Shown: positions 24,844 to 32,650 of the stretch, piece after piece
Layout: each line of letters starts with the position of its first letter
Numbering within the stretch: position 1 is the stretch's first letter
Assembly (NCBI RefSeq): GCF_052156635.1
Contig: NZ_JBQKUO010000001.1
Span: 124,001-188,000, forward strand
Length of the DNA: 64,000 nucleotides
Source of the DNA: Nitrospina sp052156635
GTDB taxonomy: Bacteria > Nitrospinota > Nitrospinia > Nitrospinales > Nitrospinaceae
Direction of reading: 5' to 3'
Translations under genes and position numbers: made by a program
The notes under the pieces: model-generated
What the model was told of the DNA's origin: nothing
Seen by the model: the letters and a program-made list of their open reading frames with translations, nothing else
Database searches by the model: none

Positions 24844-24974
24844 GGAAAAGTCATGAAACCCCCTCATCCTGACCTTCTCCCGCAAGGGGAGAAGGGACCT
24901 TAAATACTCCCTCTCCCTTGACGGGAGAGGGCTGGGGTGAGGGTGGCTTCCTCTGATTTTTTATGACTTTTTCA
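24844..24974. repeat. MITE/REP-like palindromic repeat between hutU and hutI
   Basis: About 130 bp with related inverted ends (GAAAAGTCATGAAA at the left, the complement of GAAAAAGTCATAAAAAAT at the right). It encloses two GC-rich hairpins: CTTCTCCCGC-AAGGGGAGAAG and CCCTCTCCC-TTGACGGGAGAGGG. The motif CCCTCATCC...GGGTGAGGG is a type of extragenic repeat seen in many bacterial genomes. It has no coding capacity and may modify the hutU-hutI transcript. Confidence 0.75.
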
Positions 24975-25000
24975 AAGCTCTCCTTGCGATGAAGATTCCG

Positions 25001-26746
25001 CTACGGTTTGGGAAGATTCACTTTTCGTTTTTTGGCGATGTGTTTCGCCTCCTCGTACCCGGCATCAACGTGCCGCGCCACGCCGAGTCCCGGATCGTGC
25101 GTGAGCACGCGGTCGAGTCGGTCCTCTTTCCGTTTCGTGCCGTCGGCGACGATCACCATGCCCGCGTGCAGACTGTTGCCCATGCCCACGCCGCCGCCGT
25201 GGTGGAAACTGACCCAGCTCGCGCCCGACACCGCGTTCACCGCAAAATTCAGGAGCGGCCAGTCGGCCACGGCGTCACTGCCATCCAGCATGCCTTCGGT
25301 CTCGCGGTTGGGCGAGGCGACACTGCCGCAGTCGAGGTGGTCGCGGCCGATGACGATCGGCGCCGCCACCTTTTTCTTTTTGACCAGGTGATTCATCACC
25401 GCGCCCATCTTCGCGCGCTCGCCGTAACCCAGCCAGCAGACACGCGTCGGCAGCCCCAGCACCGGAACCTGTTTCTGCGCTTTGGTGATCCAGCGCTCGA
25501 GCGCCTTCTTTTCCGGAAACGTGTCGAGCACCGCCTGGTCCACCGTGTGCAGGTCCTTCTTTTTACCGGAAAGCAGAGCCCAGCGGAACGGTCCCTGCCC
25601 CTCGCAGAACAGCGGCCGGATGTACGCCGGGACGAAGCCGGGATAGAGGAACGCGCCGTCGGCATCGCGCACGGTGAGTCCGCCCAGTTCCGCCTGCCCG
25701 CGCAGGTTGTTGCCGTAATCGAACACAACGCATCCTTTCGATTGCAGGTCGATCATTGCCGAGCAGTGTTTGACTGCCGTTTCCAGCGACAGCTTGCGGT
25801 AGGTATCGGGGGCGCCTTTCCGCAGCTTCATGAGCGAGGCGTAATCGCCGCCTTCGGGCACGTAGGTCATGAGGTTGTGCGCCGAGGTCTGGTCGGTGAC
25901 GATGTCCGGCAGGCGTCGGCCCTCGGCGAGCTGGCGCGCCACCGTTGCGCCGTTGGCGACGAGGCCGACGCTGATGGGTTCGCCTTCCTTGATGGAGCGT
26001 TCGATCAGGTTCAAAGCCTCATTCAGGTTTTTGGCGACGCGGTCGAGATACCCCTCTTTCAACCGCCGCTCCACCTGGTCGGGATTCACTTCCGCTACCA
26101 GCACCGAGGCATCGTTCATCGTGCCCGCCAGCGGTTGCGCCGCACCCATGTTGCCGAGGCCCGCGGTGAAGATCCATTTCCCCTTGAGGCTCGGCTGGTT
26201 GAAATCGATCTGCCCGCAGGCGCCGAAGGTTTCGTAGGTGCCCTGCAGGATGCCCTGCGTGCCGATGTAGATCCAGCTTCCCGCCGTCATCTGGCCGTAC
26301 ATCATGAGGCCGAGGCGGTCGAGGTGATCGAAATGCTCGTCCGTGGCCCAGTGCGGCACCAGGTTGGAGTTGGCGATGAGGACGCGCGGCGCGTCCGGGT
26401 GCGTGCGCGCGATATAGACGGGTTTGCCCGACTGCACGCACAGCGTCTCGTCTTTTTTGAGGCGTTTGAGTTCGGCGACCAGGCGGTGGTATTCCTTCCA
26501 GTTGCGCGCGGCGCGGCCGGTGCCGCCGTAGACGATGAGTTGCTTCCAGTCGAGGGCGACGCGGTCGTCGAGGTTGTTCATCAGCATGCGGAGCGCCGCT
26601 TCGGCGTCCCAGTCACAACATCGGAGTTTGAGCGAGGTGGAGGCCCGCGGCGCTTTTTTCGGAGCCAGCTCACTGTAGAGCGGGCGTTCGGAGGAGGGTT
26701 TGTTCGATCCTGCGGGTTTGATGGGCGAGCCGCGTTGCCGGTTCAT
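25001..26746 (-). CDS. hutU: Urocanate hydratase
   Basis: 581 residues, NAD-dependent; converts urocanate to imidazolonepropionate. Start at an ATG abutting the hutG stop, with GGAGG in front. Recognisable segments: LIVYGGTGRAARNWKEYHRL, GLMMYGQMTAGSWIYIGTQG, LQGTYETFGACGQ, WIFTAGLGNMGAAQPLAG (NAD-binding) and RVCWLGYGERAKMG with the catalytic-region Cys. A ~30-residue Ser/Lys/Pro-rich N-terminal extension precedes the usual start region. Length is otherwise normal (~560). Confidence 0.96.
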   Translation of the reverse strand: MNRQRGSPIKPAGSNKPSSERPLYSELAPKKAPRASTSLKLRCCDWDAEAALRMLMNNLDDRVALDWKQLIVYGGTGRAARNWKEYHRLVAELKRLKKDETLCVQSGKPVYIARTHPDAPRVLIANSNLVPHWATDEHFDHLDRLGLMMYGQMTAGSWIYIGTQGILQGTYETFGACGQIDFNQPSLKGKWIFTAGLGNMGAAQPLAGTMNDASVLVAEVNPDQVERRLKEGYLDRVAKNLNEALNLIERSIKEGEPISVGLVANGATVARQLAEGRRLPDIVTDQTSAHNLMTYVPEGGDYASLMKLRKGAPDTYRKLSLETAVKHCSAMIDLQSKGCVVFDYGNNLRGQAELGGLTVRDADGAFLYPGFVPAYIRPLFCEGQGPFRWALLSGKKKDLHTVDQAVLDTFPEKKALERWITKAQKQVPVLGLPTRVCWLGYGERAKMGAVMNHLVKKKKVAAPIVIGRDHLDCGSVASPNRETEGMLDGSDAVADWPLLNFAVNAVSGASWVSFHHGGGVGMGNSLHAGMVIVADGTKRKEDRLDRVLTHDPGLGVARHVDAGYEEAKHIAKKRKVNLPKP

Positions 26747-27661
26747 TCATGCCTCCTTTCGGGATGCCACCCCCAGGCAGAAGTAATAGAACATCGATGC
26801 CGCCAGGCGGCCGGTGCGTTCTTCCTCGATTTCCGGGTTGTACTCCGAGAGGTCGAACAGTTGGACTTTCGAGTTCTGCCCGGCGATGCGGGCGATCTCC
26901 AGCGCCTCGCTTCCGCGCAGGCCCATGACCGACGGGGCCGACACACCGGGCGCGTCCGCCATGCGGACGGAATCGAGGTCGAAACTCACGAAAACCGCGT
27001 CGCAGTCCCACGCCACGCGACCGAGGGCGGAGCTGAACCAGCCGAGCGCGTCGTCGTTCATGTAAATCTCAGACAACCAGTGGATGTGCCCGTCCCTGTG
27101 GCGGACATACTCCACGTGCTCCTTCGCGGCCTGGCTTCCCTGCGTGGCGAATTCGATGAAATGCTCGCCGGAGAAGCGGGCGTCCTCAAGTAGAAGGCGG
27201 AACGGCGAGCCGCTATGCGCCTTGCCGTCGATGAGTGGGCGGACGTCCAGGTGCGCGTCCACGTTGATGGCCCCCACCTGGCGGCTTTCGTGGGTGTCAA
27301 GCAGGGCCTGCGCGTTCGGCCACGACTGGTCGTTGCCGCCGCCCACCACGAAGGGGGTGCCCCCTGCCTGCAATATATCCTTCAATTTGGCCGTCAGGGC
27401 GGCGTGGGCCTGCTCCAGCGGCAGGCCGGGGTCGATGTCGCCTGCGTCGGTGATGCGGAGGGGGGCCAGATCGATCCCCAACTCGGGATTGAACACCGTG
27501 CCGAAGCGGCGGAGCCACGACCGCATCTTCTCCGGACCCGACCGTGCGCCGGTACGCCCGCCATTCCGGGCAACCCCCTCATCGTAGGGAAAGCCCAGCA
27601 GGACCACGTTTCCATCCGTTCCCGGATAAATGATATCCGCCAGCCTCGGATCGTCCTTCAT
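26747..27661 (-). CDS. hutG: Formimidoylglutamase-like arginase-family enzyme
   Basis: 304 residues from the ATG after AAAGAGA. The ureohydrolase fold shows LLGFPYDEGVARNGGRTGARSGP, GGGNDQSW (~118), NVDAHLDVRP (~140) and SFDLDSV (~240). The DxHxD and DxD metal motifs are intact, but the first ligand motif, normally GGGH/GGGE, reads GGGN, an Asn at a usual His position. The enzyme should hydrolyse N-formimidoyl-L-glutamate to glutamate and formamide, completing histidine breakdown with hutU and hutI. It is the first gene of the set; hutH is not in the window. Confidence 0.9.
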   Translation of the reverse strand: MKDDPRLADIIYPGTDGNVVLLGFPYDEGVARNGGRTGARSGPEKMRSWLRRFGTVFNPELGIDLAPLRITDAGDIDPGLPLEQAHAALTAKLKDILQAGGTPFVVGGGNDQSWPNAQALLDTHESRQVGAINVDAHLDVRPLIDGKAHSGSPFRLLLEDARFSGEHFIEFATQGSQAAKEHVEYVRHRDGHIHWLSEIYMNDDALGWFSSALGRVAWDCDAVFVSFDLDSVRMADAPGVSAPSVMGLRGSEALEIARIAGQNSKVQLFDLSEYNPEIEEERTGRLAASMFYYFCLGVASRKEA

Positions 27662-27809
27662 AGTCTCTTTATAGAATGGTTTTGGGGGATTGTAAACTAC
27701 CCCACCCACAACCTATTGTATTTCAAATTTGGCATGGACTTTCTAAAATAGGTTTTGTTATATTTTTTACCTGAAATCCAACGATCACATCCACGCGAGG
27801 AGCAAGGAA

Positions 27810-28130
27810 ATGGCAGATTCCATCACGGCATTGAAACAGGCCATCGAGTTCGAGCGGTCGGCGCTGGAGAAATACCAGGAAGCGCTGAAAACGGCGACGC
27901 ACCAGGAAACCCGCGAAGCGCTCAAAGGCTACATCACGGATAAAGAACAGAAAATCGACACGCTGTCGTGGTTCATCATGGCGGAGACCGGGTCGGTGGA
28001 GACCAGCCCGTCGGAGTCCGGCGAAGCCGCCGAGGGCGAAAAATCCGGCGCGAGCAAGTGTCCCTTCTCGAAGCAGTTGGCGGACATGGGCATCGACATC
28101 TCCCAAATGAAACCCCCGACGTTCGAATAA
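27810..28130 (+). CDS. Small ferritin-like/helical protein
   Basis: 106 residues after GAGGAGCAAGGA. Residues 1-62 form two amphipathic helices (TALKQAIEFERSALEKYQEA, TREALKGYITDKEQKIDTL) resembling half of a rubrerythrin/ferritin-like bundle, with Glu residues on one face. A Ser/Glu-rich linker and a short tail with one Cys (SKCPFSKQLADMGIDISQM) follow. A complete diiron site is not evident. The gene immediately downstream encodes a zinc-ribbon protein, so the pair may act together. Function unknown. Confidence 0.75.
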   Translation: MADSITALKQAIEFERSALEKYQEALKTATHQETREALKGYITDKEQKIDTLSWFIMAETGSVETSPSESGEAAEGEKSGASKCPFSKQLADMGIDISQMKPPTFE

Positions 28131-28162
28131 ATCGAGAACTTCCGGTAACGAGAGAGGCGTTC

Positions 28163-28585
28163 ATGGCTCTTGATGAACCCAGAGACCTGTTGATCGAGTG
28201 CTCGGCCTGCAACATCGAAAACGTGTTTTCCGAGTACACGCCCGATCAACCGACATTCTGCAACCAGTGCCGGGACCGGCTGATTCATCCGGATTTCAAC
28301 GAGACGCACAACGAGTACCGTTGCGAGGACTGCGGCTTCTCGGTGTGCCTGTTGAAGGAAACGGAATTCGATGAGGGCAACACGCCCTGCCGGTGCGGCA
28401 GCACCAATGTGTTCAAGGTCGACCCCTCCACCATCGCCGAAGACGCCGAGGAAGCCGGGGCGTTTGAGCTGGAAGAGGACAATGACGACGGCAACGGGTT
28501 CGACTGGTACCGGTCGGAATCTTCCGGCGGGGACACCCTGGACGATTACAACGAACTGTTTGATCAGGACCCGGGTTACAACTGA
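28163..28585 (+). CDS. Zinc-ribbon protein with acidic tail
   Basis: 140 residues from an ATG after GAGAGG (the frame is open upstream but overlaps the preceding gene). CxxC-type pairs occur at ECSACN, FCNQCRD, YRCEDCG and PCRCG, enough for two zinc ribbons or rubredoxin-like knuckles within residues ~10-85. The last 50 residues are strongly acidic (EDAEEAG..., EEDNDDGNG, DDYNELFDQD). Possible nucleic-acid or protein-binding adaptor; not recognised as a named family. It lies 32 bp after the small helical protein gene. Confidence 0.75.
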   Translation: MALDEPRDLLIECSACNIENVFSEYTPDQPTFCNQCRDRLIHPDFNETHNEYRCEDCGFSVCLLKETEFDEGNTPCRCGSTNVFKVDPSTIAEDAEEAGAFELEEDNDDGNGFDWYRSESSGGDTLDDYNELFDQDPGYN

Positions 28586-28648
28586 TCCGGCGTCCTGGTT
28601 TTCCTTCCCTTTTTTTCCTTTCAGGCCAACGCCGAAAGTGCGTTCGTT

Positions 28649-30259
28649 TCAGGCCGGGTCTTTTTCCAGCCGCACGTGCTTCAGGTACAGCAGTTCCATC
28701 GCGTTGAGGCGCAACCCCTTCACGTAAGGTTTGACCAGCACGTTGTGCGTGAGACCGAACAGTGAAGTGAGCGGTGCGTCGGTTTCGGTGAGGATCTTCT
28801 GTGCGGTATCATAAATGGCCTGACGCTTTTGGGGATCGCGCTCCGCCGCGCCCCGGCGGATCAACCGGTCGTATTCGGGATTGCCCCAGTTCAGGTGATT
28901 GTTGCCGCTGGTCGAGGTGAACAGGTTCATGAAGTTGTCCGGGTCGGGAAAGTCCGCGCCCCACCCCAGCCGGAACACAGGAGGCGCGTCCAGCCGGAGT
29001 CTGCTCAGAAACACTTTCCACTCCATACTCTCCAGGGTCACGTCCAGCGAAAGATGTTTTCTCCACTGCGCCTGCACGAACTCGGCGATGAGTTTGTTGG
29101 TGGCGTCGGTGTTGTAGGCAATGGAAAATGGTGGGAAGCCTTTTCCTCCGGAATAACCCGCTTCTGCCAGGAGCCGCCGCGCTTTTTCGGGATCGAAATG
29201 CGGGCCGATGTCCGGGTTGTAACCAAACATGCCTTTGGGAATCCACGACGCCGCCGGCAGCTCGCCGCCTTTCAGGATCAACGGAATCTGATCGCGGTCT
29301 ATGGCGTGTGCCAGCGCGCGCCGCACGGCGGCGTTGTCGAATGGCGCTTTGGTCACGTTGAAACCGTAATAGTAGCCGCGCAACAGAGGCAGGTTGCGGT
29401 ACTCGGGACTGCTTTTATAATGCGGGATGGCCACCGGCGGGAGCTCCACCATCTCCAGTTCGCCCGTCTCGTAGAGCGTCAACTCCGTTGTCGGTTCGCG
29501 CACGACGTAGAGCACGACGCGGTCCACACCGGGCCGTCCTTCATAAAAATTTTCGTTGGCTTTGAGGATCAGCTTGTACTCGTGCTGCCATTCGTCCAGC
29601 GTGAAGGGTCCGTTGGTAACGATGTGTTGCGGATCGGTCCAGAGGTCGCCGTACTGCTCAACGATGTCCTTTCGCATGGGAAAGGTCACCATGAAGGTTG
29701 TGATGCTGGGGAAATAAATGACGGGACGCTCCAGTGTCACCTCCAGCACCGTATCCGTGAGCGCGCGCACGCCGACCTGTCCGGCGTCCTTGAGCCTGCC
29801 CGAGTTGTAGGCGTAGGCGTTTTTCACGTCGAACAGGAAGTAGGCGTACTCCGCCGCGGTGGCAGGGCTGAGCAGGCGTTTCCACGAATACTCGAAGTCG
29901 TGCGCGGTGACGGGTTTTCCATCGGTCCAGAAGACGTCGTCGCGCAGGTGGTAGGTGATGACGGTGCCGTCGTCCGAAAACTCCCAGCGATGGGCGATGG
30001 CGGGGACGGGTTCCAGGTTTTCGTTGTACTGGGTGAGGCCCTCCATGATGTTGGTCAGCACGTCGAAGGACACGTTGTCGGTGGCGAGGGACCAGTCGAG
30101 CGTGGGCGGCTCCGAATGGATGGCGAGGCGGAGGGTGGCGTTCTCCCCACCGGCATCCGACGGGTTGGAACAACCGGGGGCCGCCAGCATCCCCGCCGCC
30201 AGCAGGCATGCCGTCAAAAGGGCCCGCCAAAGGGCCGTATGAGCCGGTACAAGGTTCAT
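28649..30259 (-). CDS. Oligopeptide ABC transporter substrate-binding lipoprotein
   Basis: 536 residues, family SBP_bac_5 (OppA/DppA). The signal ends in lipobox AAPGC at ~27-30. Typical segments: LRLAIHSEPPTLDW, NIMEGLTQYNENLEPVPAIA, WEFSDDGTVITYHLRDDVFWTDGKPVTAHDF, ARRALAHAIDRDQI, GWGADFPDPDNFMNLF and SGNNHLNWGNPEYDRLI. It delivers peptides, or nickel/opine-like ligands in some relatives, to an inner-membrane permease. No opp permease or ATPase genes are adjacent, so its partners lie elsewhere. Confidence 0.92.
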   Translation of the reverse strand: MNLVPAHTALWRALLTACLLAAGMLAAPGCSNPSDAGGENATLRLAIHSEPPTLDWSLATDNVSFDVLTNIMEGLTQYNENLEPVPAIAHRWEFSDDGTVITYHLRDDVFWTDGKPVTAHDFEYSWKRLLSPATAAEYAYFLFDVKNAYAYNSGRLKDAGQVGVRALTDTVLEVTLERPVIYFPSITTFMVTFPMRKDIVEQYGDLWTDPQHIVTNGPFTLDEWQHEYKLILKANENFYEGRPGVDRVVLYVVREPTTELTLYETGELEMVELPPVAIPHYKSSPEYRNLPLLRGYYYGFNVTKAPFDNAAVRRALAHAIDRDQIPLILKGGELPAASWIPKGMFGYNPDIGPHFDPEKARRLLAEAGYSGGKGFPPFSIAYNTDATNKLIAEFVQAQWRKHLSLDVTLESMEWKVFLSRLRLDAPPVFRLGWGADFPDPDNFMNLFTSTSGNNHLNWGNPEYDRLIRRGAAERDPQKRQAIYDTAQKILTETDAPLTSLFGLTHNVLVKPYVKGLRLNAMELLYLKHVRLEKDPA

Positions 30260-30385
30260 TCGACTACCATACCAGAATCGGCATGCCGGGAAAATCGGCC
30301 ATACAGGGCTGTCAGATTTAACCTTTACTTTTCATGGGACATCTATAGAATTGAAATTTTCCACCACCACGATACACGCATACAT

Positions 30386-31066
30386 ATGGCGAAAAACCAG
30401 AACGTTGACGACATCACCTGGATCCGGCGCTGGATCAAAAAAGGCCTGAGCAAGGACAAGAAAACGCTCGACCTGTCCAACAAGCGCTTCGATCTGCAGA
30501 TCGCCCTCGACGTGGCCGAAAATCTCGCCGTACCGGGCATCGAAATCCTTTACATGCACAACTGCTGGATCAAGGACACTTATTTGGAAGAACTGGTGGA
30601 AGGGGACCTGTTCCAGGGCGTGCAGGAGTTGTGGTTGTACGAGAACAAGATCAGCAACCAGGGGGCGGAATACCTGGCTGACTGCGACAAGCTGGACAAT
30701 GTCCGGTATCTCAGCCTGTACTCGAACAAGATCGGTTCCGAAGGCGCGGAAGCCATTGCCGAATCGCCCAACCTGTCGCGGCTGGAAACGCTCGATTTGT
30801 CGTTCAACAAGATCGGCGACGCCGGGGCCGTGGCGCTGGCCAACTCGCGCAACCTGCCTCGCCTCAAAGCCCTGCACCTCGACTCCAATGGCATCGGACA
30901 GGAAGGCATGGAAGCGCTGGCGGAGTCGCCGGGTCTTAAAAAACTGGAAGTCCTCAACCTGACGTACAACATGATTACGCCCGAAGGCTTCGAACGCCTG
31001 CGTGAATCGCCACGTCTGCAATCACTCAAAGAATTCCGTTTCGATTTTCCCACCGACGATGACTGA
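30386..31066 (+). CDS. Leucine-rich-repeat protein (first of tandem pair)
   Basis: 226 residues from the ATG at 30386; no ribosome binding site is evident. Seven or so RI-type LRRs: LDLSNKRFDLQIALDVAENL, ELWLYENKISNQGAEYLADC, LSLYSNKIGSEGAEAIAESP, LDLSFNKIGDAGAVALANS, LHLDSNGIGQEGMEALAESP and LNLTYNMITPEGFERLRES, ending SLKEFRFDFPTDDD. No signal peptide. The stop overlaps the next LRR gene by 8 bp, so both are translated together. Protein-binding scaffold; partner unknown. Confidence 0.9.
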   Translation: MAKNQNVDDITWIRRWIKKGLSKDKKTLDLSNKRFDLQIALDVAENLAVPGIEILYMHNCWIKDTYLEELVEGDLFQGVQELWLYENKISNQGAEYLADCDKLDNVRYLSLYSNKIGSEGAEAIAESPNLSRLETLDLSFNKIGDAGAVALANSRNLPRLKALHLDSNGIGQEGMEALAESPGLKKLEVLNLTYNMITPEGFERLRESPRLQSLKEFRFDFPTDDD

Positions 31067-32549
31067 TCCCCAAACCAAATCCCGGGATAACGGACTGAAG
31101 ACGGTCCAGTCCATTGCGGACAAGCTGGCCCTGCGCCATTCGACGCTCGATCTGAGTTACGATTCGCTGGGTGATGCCGGGGCCGTGTTCCTCGCCCGCC
31201 ACAAGGACCTGTCGCATGTGCGCGTCCTCAACCTGTCATGGAACGACATCGGCGACACGGGCATCGAGGCACTGGCACAGTGCCCTTCTCTTGCGGGGGT
31301 CACGCACCTGCACCTGGATTCAAACGCCATCACGGACAAAGCCGCGGCGGCGCTCGCGCAATCGCCTCACCTCGGTCAGTTGAAACTGCTCAACCTCACC
31401 AACAACCGAATCGGCGACGACGGCGCCCTGCGCCTGCTCAAATCGAGAAAACTGCCGAAACTGGAGTTTCTGGAACTGGAACTCAACCACATTGGCGAGG
31501 AACGCCTGTCGCGGTTTCCCGACGGGGCGGCCAACCCGCAATTGCGCTGGCTGAACCTGCGCAAGAACAAGATCAATACCGACACGCTCTCCGACTGGAT
31601 TCAGACCGGCGCGTTCTCCCCGGTGGAAGTGCTCAATCTCGGATTCAACCGCATCGACGACGCCGGGGCCAGACTGCTGGCGCAATCGCCCACCGTGGCG
31701 CGCCTGAAGAAACTGGTGATCGACTTCAACTGGATCGGCAACGACGGCGCGAAGGCGCTCGCCAAATCCAAACACCTCGCCAACCTTCAAGATTTGTACA
31801 CGCACGAAAACGAGTTCACCCGCGAAGGCGAGGAAACGCTGCTGGATTTCCGCATCCGGCAATTGATCAAAGCGCGCGCGCAGAACGGCACGCTCAACCT
31901 GAACGGACAGCGTCTCGGCAATAAGGGGTTTCAGGCCATCGCGCGTTGCCCGGAAATGGCAAACATAGAGCACCTTTCTTTGCGCAATAACTTCGCCGAC
32001 CACATGGGACTGTTGGCGCTCTGCCAGTCGGAGCACCTCAAGAACCTCAAATCGCTCAACCTGATGGACAACCCCATCGGCGACAAGGGCATGCTGGCTT
32101 TAGCCGAGGCGGTATTTTCCGGCCTCACTGCGCTCAACCTGGAAAAGACAGGCATCAAGGTCGCGGGCGTGCAGGCGCTCGGCACTTCGCGCGTGTTGAC
32201 AAAGCTCGAAGACCTGAACCTGAGCCACAACGACATCAGCAACCAGGGCGGCAGGATCCTCGCACAATCGCCCAACTTCGCCAGGCTCAAAACCCTGAAG
32301 TTGTGGAACACGTGGATGGAGAGCGACGGCGTCATCGCGCTGGCCTGCTCGGAGAACATGGCGAATGTCACCGAGTTGCGTCTCAACAGCAACGGCATCC
32401 GCTATTCCGGCTTCAAGGCGCTTTCCGAATCGCCGCGGTTCACCTCACTTGCCACCCTCGACCTTCGGCGCAACAACTTCTGCGTGGACAGCTTCAAACT
32501 GTTTACGGAGTCGGAACGCCTTCGGACCCTGAAGGAATTCCGGTTTTAA
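31059..32549 (+). CDS. Leucine-rich-repeat protein (second of tandem pair)
   Basis: 496 residues; the ATG lies in ATGACTGA, overlapping the upstream stop. About 16 RI-type LRRs run nearly the whole length (LNLSWNDIGDTGIEALAQCP, LHLDSNAITDKAAAALAQSP, LNLGFNRIDDAGARLLAQSP and so on), interrupted near residue 265 by a break (DLYTHENEFTREGEETLLDF) where the repeat restarts. The C-terminus SERLRTLKEFRF repeats that of the upstream protein, suggesting duplication and expansion. No export signal. It ends before a strong bidirectional terminator. Confidence 0.9.
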   Translation: MTDPQTKSRDNGLKTVQSIADKLALRHSTLDLSYDSLGDAGAVFLARHKDLSHVRVLNLSWNDIGDTGIEALAQCPSLAGVTHLHLDSNAITDKAAAALAQSPHLGQLKLLNLTNNRIGDDGALRLLKSRKLPKLEFLELELNHIGEERLSRFPDGAANPQLRWLNLRKNKINTDTLSDWIQTGAFSPVEVLNLGFNRIDDAGARLLAQSPTVARLKKLVIDFNWIGNDGAKALAKSKHLANLQDLYTHENEFTREGEETLLDFRIRQLIKARAQNGTLNLNGQRLGNKGFQAIARCPEMANIEHLSLRNNFADHMGLLALCQSEHLKNLKSLNLMDNPIGDKGMLALAEAVFSGLTALNLEKTGIKVAGVQALGTSRVLTKLEDLNLSHNDISNQGGRILAQSPNFARLKTLKLWNTWMESDGVIALACSENMANVTELRLNSNGIRYSGFKALSESPRFTSLATLDLRRNNFCVDSFKLFTESERLRTLKEFRF

Positions 32550-32594
32550 ACAGGATGTAAAACAGGCGCACAACAACGAATTTGAAGGCATAAA

Positions 32595-32630
32595 AAAACC
32601 CCGGAACCGCGAAGGTTCCGGGGTTTTGTT
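32595..32630. terminator. Bidirectional intrinsic terminator
   Basis: 14-bp stem AAAACCCCGGAACC / GGTTCCGGGGTTTT with loop GCGAA, flanked by A and T runs, placed between the convergent LRR and NuoF-like genes. Confidence 0.92.
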
Positions 32631-32650
32631 TTTTATGACTTGAAGTGCCG

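Noticed and set aside
28829..30385. Upstream extension of the first LRR gene antisense to the oligopeptide-binding gene
   Set aside because: The extension is a shadow of the oppA-like gene; LRR sequence begins only after the ATG at 30386.
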